This document shows positions 1-10,264 of a stretch of DNA of 64,000 nucleotides, in pieces. Each line of letters opens with the position of its first letter. The stretch's first letter is position 1. Location of the stretch: assembly GCF_036226665.1 (NCBI RefSeq), contig NZ_CP109007.1, forward strand, positions 1,302,001-1,366,000, given 5' to 3'. The position numbers and the translations under genes were made by a program. Below the pieces are notes generated by a model. That model worked only from the letters and a program-made list of their open reading frames with translations. It made no database searches and was not told the DNA's origin. Source of the stretch: Streptomyces sp. NBC_00691. Lineage in GTDB: Bacteria; Actinomycetota; Actinomycetes; Streptomycetales; Streptomycetaceae.

Positions 1-189
1 GCGGTGCTGACCTGCGCCGCGGTGGTGCTCACGACGGCGTACACGGTGGCGCTCGGCAGCAGCGGCTGGCTCTGGTTCGGCTCGGTGGTGCTCGGTGTGG
101 CGACGATCGGCCTGGCCGCGTCGGACAGCGCGACCCCGGCCGGCCCACGCGGTCGGCCCCCGGCCGGTCCGGGCCCGGCAAACCCCTGA
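1..189 (+). CDS. C-terminal fragment of a membrane protein (5' end outside window)
   Basis: An open frame enters from the left edge and stops with TGA at 187-189. The visible 62 residues contain two hydrophobic stretches (roughly residues 3-18 and 22-39, interrupted by a short GSSGW turn) and then a Pro/Gly/Arg-rich tail that is probably cytosolic and disordered. That is the usual end of a small actinobacterial integral membrane protein, but no family motif is visible, so I do not name a function. The next gene converges on it, with only 26 bases between the two stop codons. Confidence 0.6.
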   Translation, partial: AVLTCAAVVLTTAYTVALGSSGWLWFGSVVLGVATIGLAASDSATPAGPRGRPPAGPGPANP

Positions 190-215
190 GCCGCCCCGGC
201 CGACCCGCCCCGCGC

Positions 216-1235
216 TCAGCTCCGCGGAGCGAGGACCACCCAGACCTGCCCCGGTGCGAAGGCCAGCGGCTCACCGCCCGGGGTCGTGAACGTGGTGCCC
301 GACGTGGACGACGTCCGGGACCAGCGGGCCTCGTGCGCGCGCCCGTCGCGCAGGACCGTCGCGGTGCCCCTCCCGACGGTCTCGGTGTACGGGGAGACGG
401 CGCCGGTCACGTCGTGGAACCGGGAGGGACGGACGGTGACGCGCTGGATCACCACGGTCGACGGGGCCACGGGTCCCGTGTCGGTGGCCCGTGCCGCGCG
501 GCCGTCCATCGCCACCCGCCAGGTCCGGTCGGAGGCGGACCAGGTGAAGGTGTAGCGGGCCGCCGGGTAGCGGACGGTCTCGGCGTCGGTCGGGGTGCCG
601 CCCGCCGGGGCGGGGCCGAAGCGGAAGCCGATGTCCCGGGCGTCCTGGGGCTCGGAGACGGTGGCCAGCGCCCGCTCGGGGCGCAGATAGAGGTTGTGCG
701 GGGCGGCCCGGTCCGGGGAGCGCCGGAAGGCGCCGGGGTCGGTGGTCTCGGTGACGGGGTGCAGCGGCGCGGCGTTCAGCAGGGGGTTCAGGGCGGACTG
801 GGCCCCGGAGTAGGCGAGGACGGGGCGGCCGAAGGCGCCGAGCAGCTCCAGGTCGGATTCGCGGGCGCTGCGGACGGGTCCGACCAGCTCGGGGAGCCGG
901 GACGCGTACACGGCGAGGAGGCGGGTCGCGCCGCCCTCGACCTGTTCGACGTAGACGAGATCGGCGGCGCCGAGACCGGTCTGGGGACGGGCCGCCGCCA
1001 CGTTGTCGATCTTGACGGCGAGGACGGGCGCCGGCCGTGCCGGGAGCCCGGTGAACGGGGAGAGGCCGGTCGGCGCGGGCGCCGTCGTGGCGGGCGCGGG
1101 CGTCGTCGGGGCGGGCGTCGGCGTGGGCTCCGGCGGGCCGGAGTCGGAGCAGCCGTACAGCCCGGCCGCCGCCACCGCGCACAGCAGGGCGGTGAGGACG
1201 CGGCCGGGGCGCCTGGCTCCGCGCTCGCGTGTCAT
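216..1235 (-). CDS. DUF3048-type secreted lipoprotein
   Basis: The predicted protein has 339 residues. I place the start at the ATG at 1235 because a GGGGGAG ribosome binding site lies about 8 bases upstream; longer in-frame starts exist but lack one. The N-terminus has Arg residues, a hydrophobic stretch and a lipobox LYGC with Cys29, so the mature protein should be a lipid-anchored extracellular protein. A Pro/Thr/Ala-rich linker (about residues 32-58) follows. The body, with motifs such as FTGLPA, KIDNV, RPQTGL and GPVRSARESD, matches the DUF3048 family (YerB-like), whose biochemical role is unknown. It is divergent from the acyltransferase gene at 1315. Confidence 0.85.
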   Translation of the reverse strand: MTRERGARRPGRVLTALLCAVAAAGLYGCSDSGPPEPTPTPAPTTPAPATTAPAPTGLSPFTGLPARPAPVLAVKIDNVAAARPQTGLGAADLVYVEQVEGGATRLLAVYASRLPELVGPVRSARESDLELLGAFGRPVLAYSGAQSALNPLLNAAPLHPVTETTDPGAFRRSPDRAAPHNLYLRPERALATVSEPQDARDIGFRFGPAPAGGTPTDAETVRYPAARYTFTWSASDRTWRVAMDGRAARATDTGPVAPSTVVIQRVTVRPSRFHDVTGAVSPYTETVGRGTATVLRDGRAHEARWSRTSSTSGTTFTTPGGEPLAFAPGQVWVVLAPRS

Positions 1236-1314
1236 GGTGACGCTCCCCCACCAGTGGACCACGGGGCCGCACACGGATACAACGGGCTTGACGGACGACG
1301 AACGGGGGTCACGG

Positions 1315-2004
1315 GTGTTCTACCACCTGATGAAGTACGTACTGCTGGGGCCGCTCCTGAGGCTGCTCTTCCGGCCGCGCATCGAGGGTCTCGAGCACAT
1401 CCCCGAGGAGGGTGCGGCGATCGTCGCGGGCAATCACCTCTCCTTCTCCGACCACTTCCTGATGCCGGTCGTGCTCGACCGGCGGATCACGTTCCTGGCG
1501 AAGCAGGAGTACTTCACGGGGCCGGGGATCAAGGGCCGGCTGACGGCCGCCTTCTTCCGTGCGGCCGGTCAGATCCCGGTGGACCGCTCGGGCAAGGAGG
1601 CCGGGAAGGCGGCGATCCGGGAGGGCCTCGGCGTGCTCGAACGGGGTGAGCTGCTCGGCATCTACCCGGAGGGCACGCGCTCGCACGACGGGCGGCTCTA
1701 CAAGGGCAAGGTGGGCGTGGCGGTGATGGCGCTGACGGCCGGGGTGCCGGTGGTGCCCTGCGCGATGGTGGGCACCTTCGAGATCCAGCCGCCGGGGAAG
1801 GTCGTGCCGAGGATCCGCCGGGTCACCATCCGGTTCGGGACGCCGCTGGACTTCTCCCGCTTCGCCGGGTCGGCGGGCGAGAAGGCGGTGGTCCGCGCGG
1901 TGACGGACGAGATCATGTACGAGATCCTCCGGCTGTCCGGGCAGGAGTACGTGGACGACTACGCGGCGGTGGTGAAGGCGGCGGAGCCGGGGACCGACGG
2001 CTGA
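1315..2004 (+). CDS. 1-acyl-sn-glycerol-3-phosphate acyltransferase (PlsC family)
   Basis: The 229-residue product belongs to the PlsC/LPLAT family, which moves an acyl group from acyl-CoA or acyl-ACP to lysophosphatidic acid in phospholipid or triacylglycerol synthesis at the inner membrane face. The signature motifs are in order: NHLSFSD (NHx4D catalytic motif), the EGTRS glycerol-phosphate motif and the VPVVPCAM region. The N-terminal helix FYHLMKYVLLGPLLRLL is a likely membrane anchor. I choose GTG at 1315, just before FYHLMK, where family members usually begin; an upstream GTG/ATG would add an Arg/Gly tail without conserved content. No further pathway genes lie next to it, so the precise substrate is unknown. 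Confidence 0.88.
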   Translation: MFYHLMKYVLLGPLLRLLFRPRIEGLEHIPEEGAAIVAGNHLSFSDHFLMPVVLDRRITFLAKQEYFTGPGIKGRLTAAFFRAAGQIPVDRSGKEAGKAAIREGLGVLERGELLGIYPEGTRSHDGRLYKGKVGVAVMALTAGVPVVPCAMVGTFEIQPPGKVVPRIRRVTIRFGTPLDFSRFAGSAGEKAVVRAVTDEIMYEILRLSGQEYVDDYAAVVKAAEPGTDG

Positions 2005-2103
2005 GCCCCGGTGGAGGGTTCCCCCGCGGGGAACGCTGTGAGCGGATCCGCGCTCGGCGCAAACCCCTGGGCGGTCGCGTCGGGCGGCCGTAGCGTCACG
2101 ATC

Positions 2104-3141
2104 ATGACCAAGGGAACCGCGTTCGTACTGGGTGGATCGGGACAGGTGGGGCGGGCGGCCGTGCGGGCGCTCGTCGCGGACGGCTGGGAGGTGACGGCCG
2201 CCTCGCGGGGCGGCGGCAGGGACGGGAGGTGGCCGGCCGAGGTCCGGTCGGTGGCGCTCGACCGGACCGAGGAGGGCGCGCTCGCGGCCGGCCTGGGCGA
2301 GGGATGCGATGTGCTGGTGGACATCGTGGCGTACGACGCCGGGCACGGACGGCAGCTCACGGGGCTCGCGGACCGGATCGGCTCCGCGGTGGTGGTGTCC
2401 AGCGGCGCCGTCTACGAGGACGAGCGGGGACGCAGCTTCGACACCCAGGACCGGCCGGACGGCTTCCCCGCCTACCCGCTGCCGATCCCGGAGGACTGCC
2501 GGACGGTGGCGCCCGGCGAGGGCACGTACGGCACACGGAAGGTGGCGCTGGAGCGGGAGTTGCTCGCGGCGGGCGACTCGCTGCCGACGACGCTGCTGCG
2601 GGCGGGCGCGATCCACGGGCCGTACTCCCCGGGTCCGCGCGAACTGTGGTTCGTGAAGCGGGCGCTCGACGGGCGGCCGGTGCGCCTCCTCGCGTACGGC
2701 GGTGCCTCGCGGTTCCACCCGGTGCACGTGGACAACCTCGCGGAGCTGGTCCGGCTGGCGGCGGCGAACCCGGGCAGCCGGGTGCTGAACGGCGGTGACC
2801 CGGAGGCGCCGACGGTGGCGGAGATCGGGGCGGCGATCGACGCGGTCATGGGCGTCGTGAGCGAGACGGTGCTGATCGAGGGCGCACCGCCGCAGGACAT
2901 CGTGGGGGCCACCCCGTGGACGGCCCCGCGGCCGGTGGTCTACGACATGACGGCGGCGGAGCGGGAGCTGGGGTACCGGCCGGTGGTGTCGTACGCCGGT
3001 TCGCTTCCGGAGACGGTCGCGTGGCTGACCGAGCGGGTGGCGGGCCGGGAGTGGCGGGAGGCCTTCCCCGGTCTCGCCAAGTACGGGGTGGACTTCTTCG
3101 ACTACGCGGCGGAGGACGCCTGGCTGGCGTCGCGGGGGTGA
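2104..3141 (+). CDS. NAD(P)-dependent epimerase/dehydratase (SDR superfamily)
   Basis: The 345-residue protein starts with a Rossmann fold carrying the glycine motif GGSGQVG at residues 9-15. A YGTRKVALE segment in the middle supplies the catalytic Tyr and Lys of extended SDR enzymes (YxxxK), and a serine lies upstream in VVVSSGAVYED. The family acts on nucleotide sugars or related substrates; the substrate cannot be told here. The start at 2104 is supported by a TAGCGT -10 box (2091-2096) exactly seven bases before the ATG and no Shine-Dalgarno sequence, which fits a leaderless transcript. The gene stands alone between the acyltransferase and a convergent peptidase gene. Confidence 0.85.
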   Translation: MTKGTAFVLGGSGQVGRAAVRALVADGWEVTAASRGGGRDGRWPAEVRSVALDRTEEGALAAGLGEGCDVLVDIVAYDAGHGRQLTGLADRIGSAVVVSSGAVYEDERGRSFDTQDRPDGFPAYPLPIPEDCRTVAPGEGTYGTRKVALERELLAAGDSLPTTLLRAGAIHGPYSPGPRELWFVKRALDGRPVRLLAYGGASRFHPVHVDNLAELVRLAAANPGSRVLNGGDPEAPTVAEIGAAIDAVMGVVSETVLIEGAPPQDIVGATPWTAPRPVVYDMTAAERELGYRPVVSYAGSLPETVAWLTERVAGREWREAFPGLAKYGVDFFDYAAEDAWLASRG

Positions 3142-3193
3142 CGCGAGTGAGGGGAGGGACGGCTGTCCCTCCCCTCACCGGGCCGTCAGCGTG

Positions 3194-4774
3194 TTACGGC
3201 TTCGGGGTGGCGTGCGGGGCGCAGGTCTGGTCCCTGGCGTCCAGCTTGCCGGTCAGGAGGTAGGCCTCGACCTTGGTGTTGAGGCACGGGTTGACCAGGC
3301 CGGTGATGCCGTGCGAGCCGGCGTCCTTCTCGGTGATCAGACGCGAGCCCTTGAACCGCTTGTGCAGCTCGACGGCGCCGGCGTACGGGGTGGCGGCGTC
3401 GCGCTCGGACTGGGCGATGAGCACCGGCGGCAGGCCCTTGCCCGTCTTCACCTCGGTCGGGCGCTGGCGCGGTGCGGACCAGGTGGCGCACGGCAGGTTC
3501 ATCCATGCGTTGGCCCAGGTCATGAAGGGGTACTGCTGGTGGAGCCGGCTGTTGTCCCGGTCCCACTTCTTCCAGCTGGTGGGCCAGGGGGCGTCGGCGC
3601 ACTCGACCGCGGTGTACACGGCGTTGCCGTTCTCCGAGGCGGCGTTGCCGGCGGTGTCGGTCGGGTCCGAGGCCGCGTTGTCGATGAGCGGCTGCGGGTC
3701 ACCCGCGGCGTACGCGCTCCAGGCCTCGGCCACCGGGGCCCACATGGAGTCGTAGTAGGGGGCGTTCTGGAAGAAGCCGATGAGCTCGGCCGGGCCGACC
3801 TTGCCGCCGAGGGGCGCCTTCTTGGCGGCGGCGCGCAGCGTCACCCACTGCTGCTGGACCTCCGCCAGGGTGTCGCCGAGGTGGTAGGTGGCGTCGTTCT
3901 GGGCGACCCAGGTCATCCAGTCCTTGAGCCGGCCCTCGAAGGCGATGTCCTGGTCGAGGTTGACCTCGTACCAGACCTTGCGCGTCGACGGGTTCACGAC
4001 GCTGTCGAGGACCATGCGGCGGACGTGGTCCGGGAAGAGGGTGCCGTAGACCGCGCCCAGGTAGGTGCCGTAGGAGACGCCGACGAAGTTGAGCTTCCGC
4101 TCGCCGAGGGCGGCGCGGATGACGTCGAGGTCACGCGCGGTGTTGGGCGTGTTCATGAAGGGCAGCATGTCGCCGCTCTTCTCGGCGCAGCCCTCGGCGT
4201 ACTCGGCGGCGAGCTTGCGCTGCGCGCGCTTGTCGGCCTCGCTGTCGGGGACCGGGTCGGGCTTGGGGCCCTTGACGAACTCGCTCGGGTCGACGCAGGA
4301 GATGGGGGCCGACTTGCCGACGCCGCGCGGGTCGAAGCCCACGAAGTCGTAGGCCTTGGCGGCGCCCGCCCAGATCGCGTTCTTGGTGGTGACCCGGCGC
4401 GGGAAGCGCAGGCCGGAGCCGCCGGGGCCGCCCGGGTTGTAGAGGAGCGCGCCCTGGCGCTCGGCGGGGGTGCCGGTGGCGTTGATCCGGTCGACCGCGA
4501 TCTTGATCTTCTTGCCGTTGGGCTTGGCGTAGTCGACGGGGACGGTGACCCAGCCGCACTGGATCGGCTTCTCCAGGCCCCAGTCGGCCGGACAGTCCTG
4601 CCAGTCGATGCCCGCCTGGGCGGCCCGCGCCGCGGCGACGGCGACGCCGATCGACTCGGCGTCACGCAGGTGGCGGTTGCTGTCGGCGCTGGCGGCCGGG
4701 GCCGCGAGCGCGCCCGCGACGAGCGTGCCCGCTATCAGGGTGCCGGCCGAGCCGAGCACTGCCGTACGTCTCAA
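3194..4774 (-). CDS. secreted alpha/beta hydrolase, S33 tripeptidyl aminopeptidase type
   Basis: The 526-residue product has a Sec-type signal (LRRTAVLGSAG..., hydrophobic core, cleavage near AAPAASA-DS). The oxyanion loop NPGGPGGSG lies near residue 113, the nucleophile elbow GVSYG with its Ser near 234, an acid in SERDAATPYAG and the catalytic His in AGSHGITG near the C-terminus. This is the architecture of Streptomyces secreted tripeptidyl aminopeptidases with the TAP-like C-terminal domain, which remove tripeptides from the N-termini of extracellular proteins. I use the TTG at 4774 because GGGGGAG lies six bases upstream; more upstream starts would bury the signal peptide. The stretch 4775-4966 upstream holds a 13-bp palindrome but no gene. 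Confidence 0.85.
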   Translation of the reverse strand: MRRTAVLGSAGTLIAGTLVAGALAAPAASADSNRHLRDAESIGVAVAAARAAQAGIDWQDCPADWGLEKPIQCGWVTVPVDYAKPNGKKIKIAVDRINATGTPAERQGALLYNPGGPGGSGLRFPRRVTTKNAIWAGAAKAYDFVGFDPRGVGKSAPISCVDPSEFVKGPKPDPVPDSEADKRAQRKLAAEYAEGCAEKSGDMLPFMNTPNTARDLDVIRAALGERKLNFVGVSYGTYLGAVYGTLFPDHVRRMVLDSVVNPSTRKVWYEVNLDQDIAFEGRLKDWMTWVAQNDATYHLGDTLAEVQQQWVTLRAAAKKAPLGGKVGPAELIGFFQNAPYYDSMWAPVAEAWSAYAAGDPQPLIDNAASDPTDTAGNAASENGNAVYTAVECADAPWPTSWKKWDRDNSRLHQQYPFMTWANAWMNLPCATWSAPRQRPTEVKTGKGLPPVLIAQSERDAATPYAGAVELHKRFKGSRLITEKDAGSHGITGLVNPCLNTKVEAYLLTGKLDARDQTCAPHATPKP

Positions 4775-4914
4775 CGTGTACTCCCCCAAGATGAGCGCCA
4801 CCCCCCGTGGCGGCGCTGTGTGTTGGCTGTCCGGGGGATCCTTTCGTCCCGGGGGCACTCGATGAAAGGGCGAACACACGTTTCTTTGCCGAACCAATAA
4901 CCGGTGAACGGTGT

Positions 4915-4927
4915 ACCGCTGAGCGGT
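4915..4927. promoter_or_regulatory. palindrome upstream of the S33 peptidase gene
   Basis: ACCGCT-G-AGCGGT is a perfect 13-bp inverted repeat, 141 bp upstream of the peptidase start and just past the end of ureD. A CGGTGA motif appears on both sides of it. It could be an operator; no regulator is identifiable. Confidence 0.3.
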
Positions 4928-4966
4928 GACCTCCCTGACGGCCGCACAAGAACCGGCCAGAAATCG

Positions 4967-5706
4967 TCAGAAAGGGGCGAGTTCGGACAGAGCGGTATCG
5001 AGCAGACGCCGGAGCGCGAGGGCGTCCGGGGCGACAGCGGTGACGAGGGCCGCGGGCCCGGCGAGCGGAGCGACGGCGGCGTGCTCGCCGAGCAGCCGTG
5101 ACCGCACCGGCTTCTCCGCGAACGCCGGGTCGACGACGAGGAGTTGCCCGGTGGCCCGCCCGCCGCCGAGGACCGCGCCGCCGTCCCAGCCACCGGGGGA
5201 TCCCGGCCCGAAGGCCAGCTCCTGGTCGAGCAGCGGGCGCCCGGCACGGCGGACGGTGAGCCGGGTGGCGAGGGTGCCGGGCGGTTCGCCGTGCCGCCCG
5301 AGGATCTGCTCCTCGCGCAGAACGAGCCGGGCCGAGGCGGCGAGCTCGACGACCGTCCGCATCCGCAGACCGGAGCCGTCCACCGACACCACCTGCTCGG
5401 GCAGCCAGCGGAGCACGCCGTCCTCGCCGACGGTGATCCGGACGTCGTACGCGGCCGGCTCGGCGCCCCGGCCCGGCAGGGCGAGGGTGGCGGCGGCCGA
5501 GTCCACCAGGAGCCTGGCCCCGTCCCGCACCTCGGTCTCGACGGCGAGCCGGTCACCGCCGAGCGGCGCGCTCATCGCCCCGACGACGGTGACCCGGGTG
5601 TACGGGCCGACGGCCCTGGTCCGGCGCAGGGCGAGGGGCCCGTCGCTCACGAGCAGCGGCAGACCGCCGTCGGCGTCGGCGGCGATCCGGGCGGTGGCGC
5701 GCAGGC

Positions 5707-5719
<13 letters not shown>
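4967..5719 (-). CDS. ureD: urease accessory protein UreD (UreH)
   Basis: The 250-residue protein is the last gene of the urease operon. UreD/UreH binds apo-urease and, with UreF and UreG, forms the chaperone complex that delivers nickel to the active site after lysine carbamylation. Family features are visible: an N-terminal beta-rich segment with [13 protein letters not shown], the central [10 protein letters not shown] region and the motif [10 protein letters not shown]. The start overlaps the 3' end of ureG by 13 bases, so translation is probably coupled. The length is at the lower end for the family (usually 260-290), and the C-terminus TALSELAPF is normal for actinobacterial members. Confidence 0.93.
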
Positions 5720-6384
<665 letters not shown>

Positions 6385-6401
6385 GGGACGGCTCCAGATG
6401 T

Positions 6402-7067
6402 TCAGGATGCGAAGAGGCGGACGGGCCAGGACGCGTGCTGCTCGGCGGTGATGTCGAGGAGGGGCGCGGAGGCCGCGGGCAGGGCGTCGACGCCCTGCCG
6501 GGCGGCACGCGCGGCCTCCTCGGCGACCAGGTCCATGGCGGGGGCGAGCCGGGCGAGGACCGCGGTGGCCTGGAAGGGATCCAGACTCAGCAGCCGGACC
6601 GTGGCGGTGGCCGGACCGCTGACGGTCTCGTACACGACGCAGTGCGCGGCGTCCTCGGGGCCGAGGCCGGCGGCGCGGGCGGCGACGCCGAGGACGAGGG
6701 GCTGATGGGCGCCGCGCGGGAACGCGGCCGCGAGCGCGTCGAGTTCGGGGCTGGGCCAGGCGGCGCGCGCCGCCCGCATCATCTGCCGGCCGAGTTTCCG
6801 GGCGGCGGCACGCAGGGCGGGCGAGGGGGTGCGGGCGTCGGCGGCGGCGTCGAGTTCGCCCGGGTCGAGGCCGAGGGCGGCACCGGCGGCGAGTGCGGCG
6901 GAGGTGAGTCCGGTGGTGTGCAGCCGGCCCCGGCAGAAGGCCTCCAGTCCGGCCGCGTCCTGGACGCGACCGGCCTTGACGGCGGCCTCGGCGCCGCCGG
7001 AGTGGGCGTGCCCGCCGGCGGGGAACCGCCCGTCGGCGAGCACCAGGAGTGCGGCGCGGCTCGTCAT
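6402..7067 (-). CDS. ureF: urease accessory protein UreF
   Basis: UreF bridges UreD and UreG in the urease maturation complex and gates the UreG GTPase. The all-helical 221-residue protein opens with [19 protein letters not shown], the typical UreF N-terminal motif, and ends with the [13 protein letters not shown] tail. The ATG at 7067 shares bases with the ureC stop codon (TGATG arrangement), so the two are translationally coupled. The gap to ureG is only 17 bases. Compared with proteobacterial UreF the protein is rich in Ala/Arg, as expected from base composition. Confidence 0.93.
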   Translation of the reverse strand: MTSRAALLVLADGRFPAGGHAHSGGAEAAVKAGRVQDAAGLEAFCRGRLHTTGLTSAALAAGAALGLDPGELDAAADARTPSPALRAAARKLGRQMMRAARAAWPSPELDALAAAFPRGAHQPLVLGVAARAAGLGPEDAAHCVVYETVSGPATATVRLLSLDPFQATAVLARLAPAMDLVAEEAARAARQGVDALPAASAPLLDITAEQHASWPVRLFAS

Positions 7068-8788
7068 CAGAAGAGGAAGTAGCGCTGGGCCATGGGCAGT
7101 TCGGCGGCGGGAGCGGGTTCGACCGCTTCGCCGTCGATCGTGACCGTGAAGGTGTCGGCGTCGACCTCGACCCGGGGCATCGCGTCGTTCTCCCGCATGT
7201 CCGCCTTGGACACCCGGCGGGTGCTGCCGATCGCCGCGAACTCCTTGTGCACGCCGAGCCGTTGCGCGATGTCGTCCTCGATCGCCGCCTGGGCGACGAA
7301 GTTGACCGAACCGGCCGCCGCCGCCTTGCCGAGCGCGCCGAACATCGGCCGGGGAAGGACGGGCTGCGGGGTGGGGATGGAGGCGTTGGCGTCGCCCATC
7401 TGCGCGTAGGCGATCTGGCCGCCCTTCAGGACGGTGAGCGGTTTCACCCCGAAGAAGGCGGGCTCCCACAACACCAGGTCCGCGAGCTTTCCGGGTTCGA
7501 CGGAGCCGATGAGGTGGTCCATGCCCTGGGCGACGGCCGGGTTGATCGTGTACTTGGCGACGTAGCGGCGCGCGCGGTGGTTGTCGGCGCGGCCGTCCCC
7601 GGGCAGGGCGCCGCGTCTCTTCTTCATGACGTGGGCGGTCTGCCAGGTGCGCATGACCACCTCGCCGATGCGGCCCATGGCCTGGGAGTCGGAGGAGATG
7701 ATCGAGATGGCGCCGAGGTCGTGGAGGATGTCCTCCGCGGCGATGGTGGAGGGCCGGATCCGCGACTCGGCGAAGGCGAGGTCCTCGGGGACGGCCGGGT
7801 TGAGGTGGTGGCAGACCATCAGCATGTCGAGGTGTTCCTCGATGGTGTTGACGGTGTGCGGCCGGGTCGGGTTGGTGGAGCTGGGCAGGATGTACGGCTC
7901 CGAGACCACCGTGATGATGTCGGGCGCGTGCCCGCCGCCGGCGCCCTCCGTGTGGTACGCGTGGACGGTCCGACCTGCGATGGCGGCGAGGGTGTCGCCG
8001 ACGAAGCCGGCCTCGTTCAGGGTGTCGGTGTGGATGGCGAGCTGGGCGCCCGTCTCCTCGCACACGCCCAGGCAGGCGTCGATGACGGCGGGGGTGGCGC
8101 CCCAGTCCTCGTGGATCTTGAATCCGAGGGCTCCGCCGCGTAGTTGGGAGTGCATGGCCTCCCGGGACATGGTGTTGCCCTTGCCGAGCAGACCGATGTT
8201 GACGGGGAAGGTGTCCAGGGCCTCGAACATCCTGGCGGTGTGCCAGGGGCCGGGGGTGACCGTGGTCGCCTTGGTGCCCTCGGCCGGTCCCGTGCCGCCG
8301 CCGACCAGGGTGGTGACGCCGGTGGCGAGGGCCTGTTCGACGACGGTCGGCGAGATGAAGTGGACATGGGCGTCGACGGCACCGGCGGTGACGATCCGGC
8401 CGTTGCCGACGATGATCTCGGTCTCGGGGCCGATGACGAGGTCGGGGTGGACGCCGTCCATGGTGTCGGGGTTGCCGGCCTTGCCGAGGGCGGTGATCCG
8501 GCCGTCCCGGATGCCGATGTCGGCCTTGACGATGCCCCAGTGGTCGATGATCACGGCGCCGGTGATCACGGTGTCGGGGGCGCCCTCGGCGCGGGTGGTG
8601 CGCGCCTGCCCCATGGACTCGCGGATCACCTTGCCGCCGCCGAAGACGGCCTCGTCGCCCGCCCGCCCGGGGCCGCCGCTGCGGTCCTCCTCGATCTCGA
8701 CGAGGAGGTCGGTGTCGGCGAGCCGGACGCGGTCGCCGGTGGTGGGGCCGAACAGGTCGGCGTAGACGGCGCGATGCAGGTCAGGCAC
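7067..8788 (-). CDS. ureC: urease alpha (catalytic) subunit UreC
   Basis: UreC hydrolyses urea to ammonia and carbamate at a dinuclear nickel centre. The 573-residue length is normal. All active-site blocks are present: VDAHVHF (nickel-binding HxH), GFKIHEDWG (carbamylated Lys and His), [19 protein letters not shown], the flap VCHHLNP with the catalytic His, and SSDSQAMGR with the nickel-binding Asp. The GTG start at 8788 overlaps the ureB stop by eight bases and gives the standard beginning [19 protein letters not shown]. It forms the (alpha-beta-gamma)3 enzyme with UreB and UreA, supplying ammonium from urea in the cytoplasm. Confidence 0.97.
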   Translation of the reverse strand: MPDLHRAVYADLFGPTTGDRVRLADTDLLVEIEEDRSGGPGRAGDEAVFGGGKVIRESMGQARTTRAEGAPDTVITGAVIIDHWGIVKADIGIRDGRITALGKAGNPDTMDGVHPDLVIGPETEIIVGNGRIVTAGAVDAHVHFISPTVVEQALATGVTTLVGGGTGPAEGTKATTVTPGPWHTARMFEALDTFPVNIGLLGKGNTMSREAMHSQLRGGALGFKIHEDWGATPAVIDACLGVCEETGAQLAIHTDTLNEAGFVGDTLAAIAGRTVHAYHTEGAGGGHAPDIITVVSEPYILPSSTNPTRPHTVNTIEEHLDMLMVCHHLNPAVPEDLAFAESRIRPSTIAAEDILHDLGAISIISSDSQAMGRIGEVVMRTWQTAHVMKKRRGALPGDGRADNHRARRYVAKYTINPAVAQGMDHLIGSVEPGKLADLVLWEPAFFGVKPLTVLKGGQIAYAQMGDANASIPTPQPVLPRPMFGALGKAAAAGSVNFVAQAAIEDDIAQRLGVHKEFAAIGSTRRVSKADMRENDAMPRVEVDADTFTVTIDGEAVEPAPAAELPMAQRYFLF

Positions 8789-9164
8789 GGTCGGCCCCCT
8801 CGGTCTCGTCGGCTTCGCGGGGCGCGTCGACGACGCCGTCGGCCTCGGTGTCGGTCGGGTCCAGCGGGCCCGCCGTCGCGCCGCGCAGGCCGGGCACGAT
8901 CCGGCGCCCGGCGAGCGGGACGAGTTCGACCTCGACGGGGATGCCGGGCTCGAAGCGGACGGCGGTGCCGGCGGCGATGTGCAGCCGTCGGCCGTGCGCG
9001 GCGGCACGGTCGAAGTCGAGGCCGGGGTTGACCTCGGCGAAGTGGTAGTGGGAGCCGACCTGGACGGGCCGGTCGGCGGCGTTGAGCACGGTCAGACGCG
9101 TGACGGGGCGCCCCTCGTTGAGGGCGACGGGGCCGTCCGCGTACAGGATCTCTCCGGGGATCAT
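8781..9164 (-). CDS. ureB: urease beta subunit UreB
   Basis: UreB is a non-catalytic structural subunit. The 127-residue protein begins [18 protein letters not shown] and contains [34 protein letters not shown] and RIVPGLRG, the family's most conserved blocks. It has an acidic C-terminal extension ([24 protein letters not shown] without run longer than this segment in most bacteria) that goes beyond the usual about 105 residues; such tails occur in actinobacteria. It begins 13 bases after ureA and overlaps the start of ureC, so the three structural genes form one translation unit. Confidence 0.95.
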   Translation of the reverse strand: MIPGEILYADGPVALNEGRPVTRLTVLNAADRPVQVGSHYHFAEVNPGLDFDRAAAHGRRLHIAAGTAVRFEPGIPVEVELVPLAGRRIVPGLRGATAGPLDPTDTEADGVVDAPREADETEGADRA

Positions 9165-9177
9165 CGGCGCGGCCCGT

Positions 9178-9480
<303 letters not shown>

Positions 9481-9525
9481 TCTTCCACCTCACAGTCGTC
9501 GACCGGGACACCCGGACAGCTGCGG

Positions 9526-9555
9526 ACCCTACCGACGTTCAACACCTTGTTGAAC
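9526..9555 (-). promoter_or_regulatory. ureA promoter (-10) with 8-3-8 inverted repeat operator
   Basis: Reading leftward, a TAGGGT -10 box (9526-9531) precedes ureA by about 45 bases. Immediately upstream GTTCAACA and TGTTGAAC (9537-9544 and 9548-9555) form a perfect inverted repeat separated by three bases, covering the spacer and -35 zone. The -35 itself (TTCAAC or TCAACA, both inside the repeat) is poor, which suits a promoter that is either weak or activator-dependent. The regulator is not known. Confidence 0.5.
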
Positions 9556-9603
9556 TGCGGAGATGCGGCTCGCGGCCAGACATTGCACGTTAGGGCGGAA
9601 GTT

Positions 9604-9619
9604 TTTCCGGCTCGTTAAC
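9604..9619 (-). promoter_or_regulatory. possible GlnR half-site upstream of ureA
   Basis: Reading leftward, GTTAA-n6-GGAAA resembles one a-b half of the Streptomyces GlnR box (gTnAc-n6-GaAAc). A second half-site at the proper distance is not visible, so this is only suggestive. GlnR control of urease is known in Streptomyces, which is why it is listed. Confidence 0.25.
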
Positions 9620-9643
9620 TGCGCCTTTGCTCTTTCATGATCG

Positions 9644-10261
9644 TCAGACCGGATCGACCGACATGGACATCAGACCCCGGAGCCCGTCCTCCAGGACGTC
9701 CACGGCCACGTCGCCGAAGAGCGCCTGCTGGGCGATGAAGCCCTGCGCGACGGCGATCAGGGTGCGGGCCACGTGATCGGCGGGGACGTCGGCGTGCAGG
9801 AGCCCGCCCTCGCGGTAGGCGGCGACCAGGGCGGTCCAGGCGACGCGCATCCCGTGGTAGCCCTCCGCGAGCGTCTTCTCCAGCTCCTCGTTCCGCAGGG
9901 TCTCGGTCCACACCTGGATGATCAGGCGCGCGAAGGCCTGCCGGTCGCCTCCGGGGATCCGCTCCTCAAGGAAGAGGCGGAGCACCGCGCCGAGGAGGAC
10001 GTCGGGCGTGGGTGGCGGTGTGGCCCTGGAGGCCTCCTCGAAGGCGCCCCGGATGCCGGTGAAAGCCTCCGCGGCGATGGCCGCGATGAGCTCGTCCTTG
10101 CCCCGGAAGTACCGGTAGACCGCGCCGGCCGACAGGCCGACCTCGCCGAGCACGTCCTGCATCGAGGTGGCGTGGAAGCCGTTGCGGGCGAAGCAGCGCG
10201 CCGCCCCGTCGAGGATCTGGCGCCGCCGGGCGTCGAGGTGTTCCTGGGAGACACGAGCCAT
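9644..10261 (-). CDS. TetR-family transcriptional regulator
   Basis: The 205-residue protein has the TetR N-terminal DNA-binding domain (about residues 9-56): RRRQILDGAARCFARNGFHATSMQDV, helix-turn-helix through GLSAGAVYRYFRGKDEL, split here only for reading. The remainder is an all-helical ligand-binding domain resembling the TetR_C_6-like fold. The ATG at 10261 lies seven bases after a TAGGTT -10 box, so the mRNA is probably leaderless. The gene is divergent from the membrane protein at 10367, and both promoters surround the palindrome GAATATTC. The simple reading is that this protein represses itself and the neighbouring gene and releases when a toxic ligand is present. Confidence 0.9.
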   Translation of the reverse strand: MARVSQEHLDARRRQILDGAARCFARNGFHATSMQDVLGEVGLSAGAVYRYFRGKDELIAAIAAEAFTGIRGAFEEASRATPPPTPDVLLGAVLRLFLEERIPGGDRQAFARLIIQVWTETLRNEELEKTLAEGYHGMRVAWTALVAAYREGGLLHADVPADHVARTLIAVAQGFIAQQALFGDVAVDVLEDGLRGLMSMSVDPV

Positions 10262-10264
10262 ACC

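Noticed and set aside
3191..4900. 569-codon open frame on the + strand opposite the S33 peptidase gene
   Set aside because: It is a G+C-driven shadow: the opposite strand encodes a protein with a complete catalytic triad and signal peptide, and the + frame has no recognisable motif.
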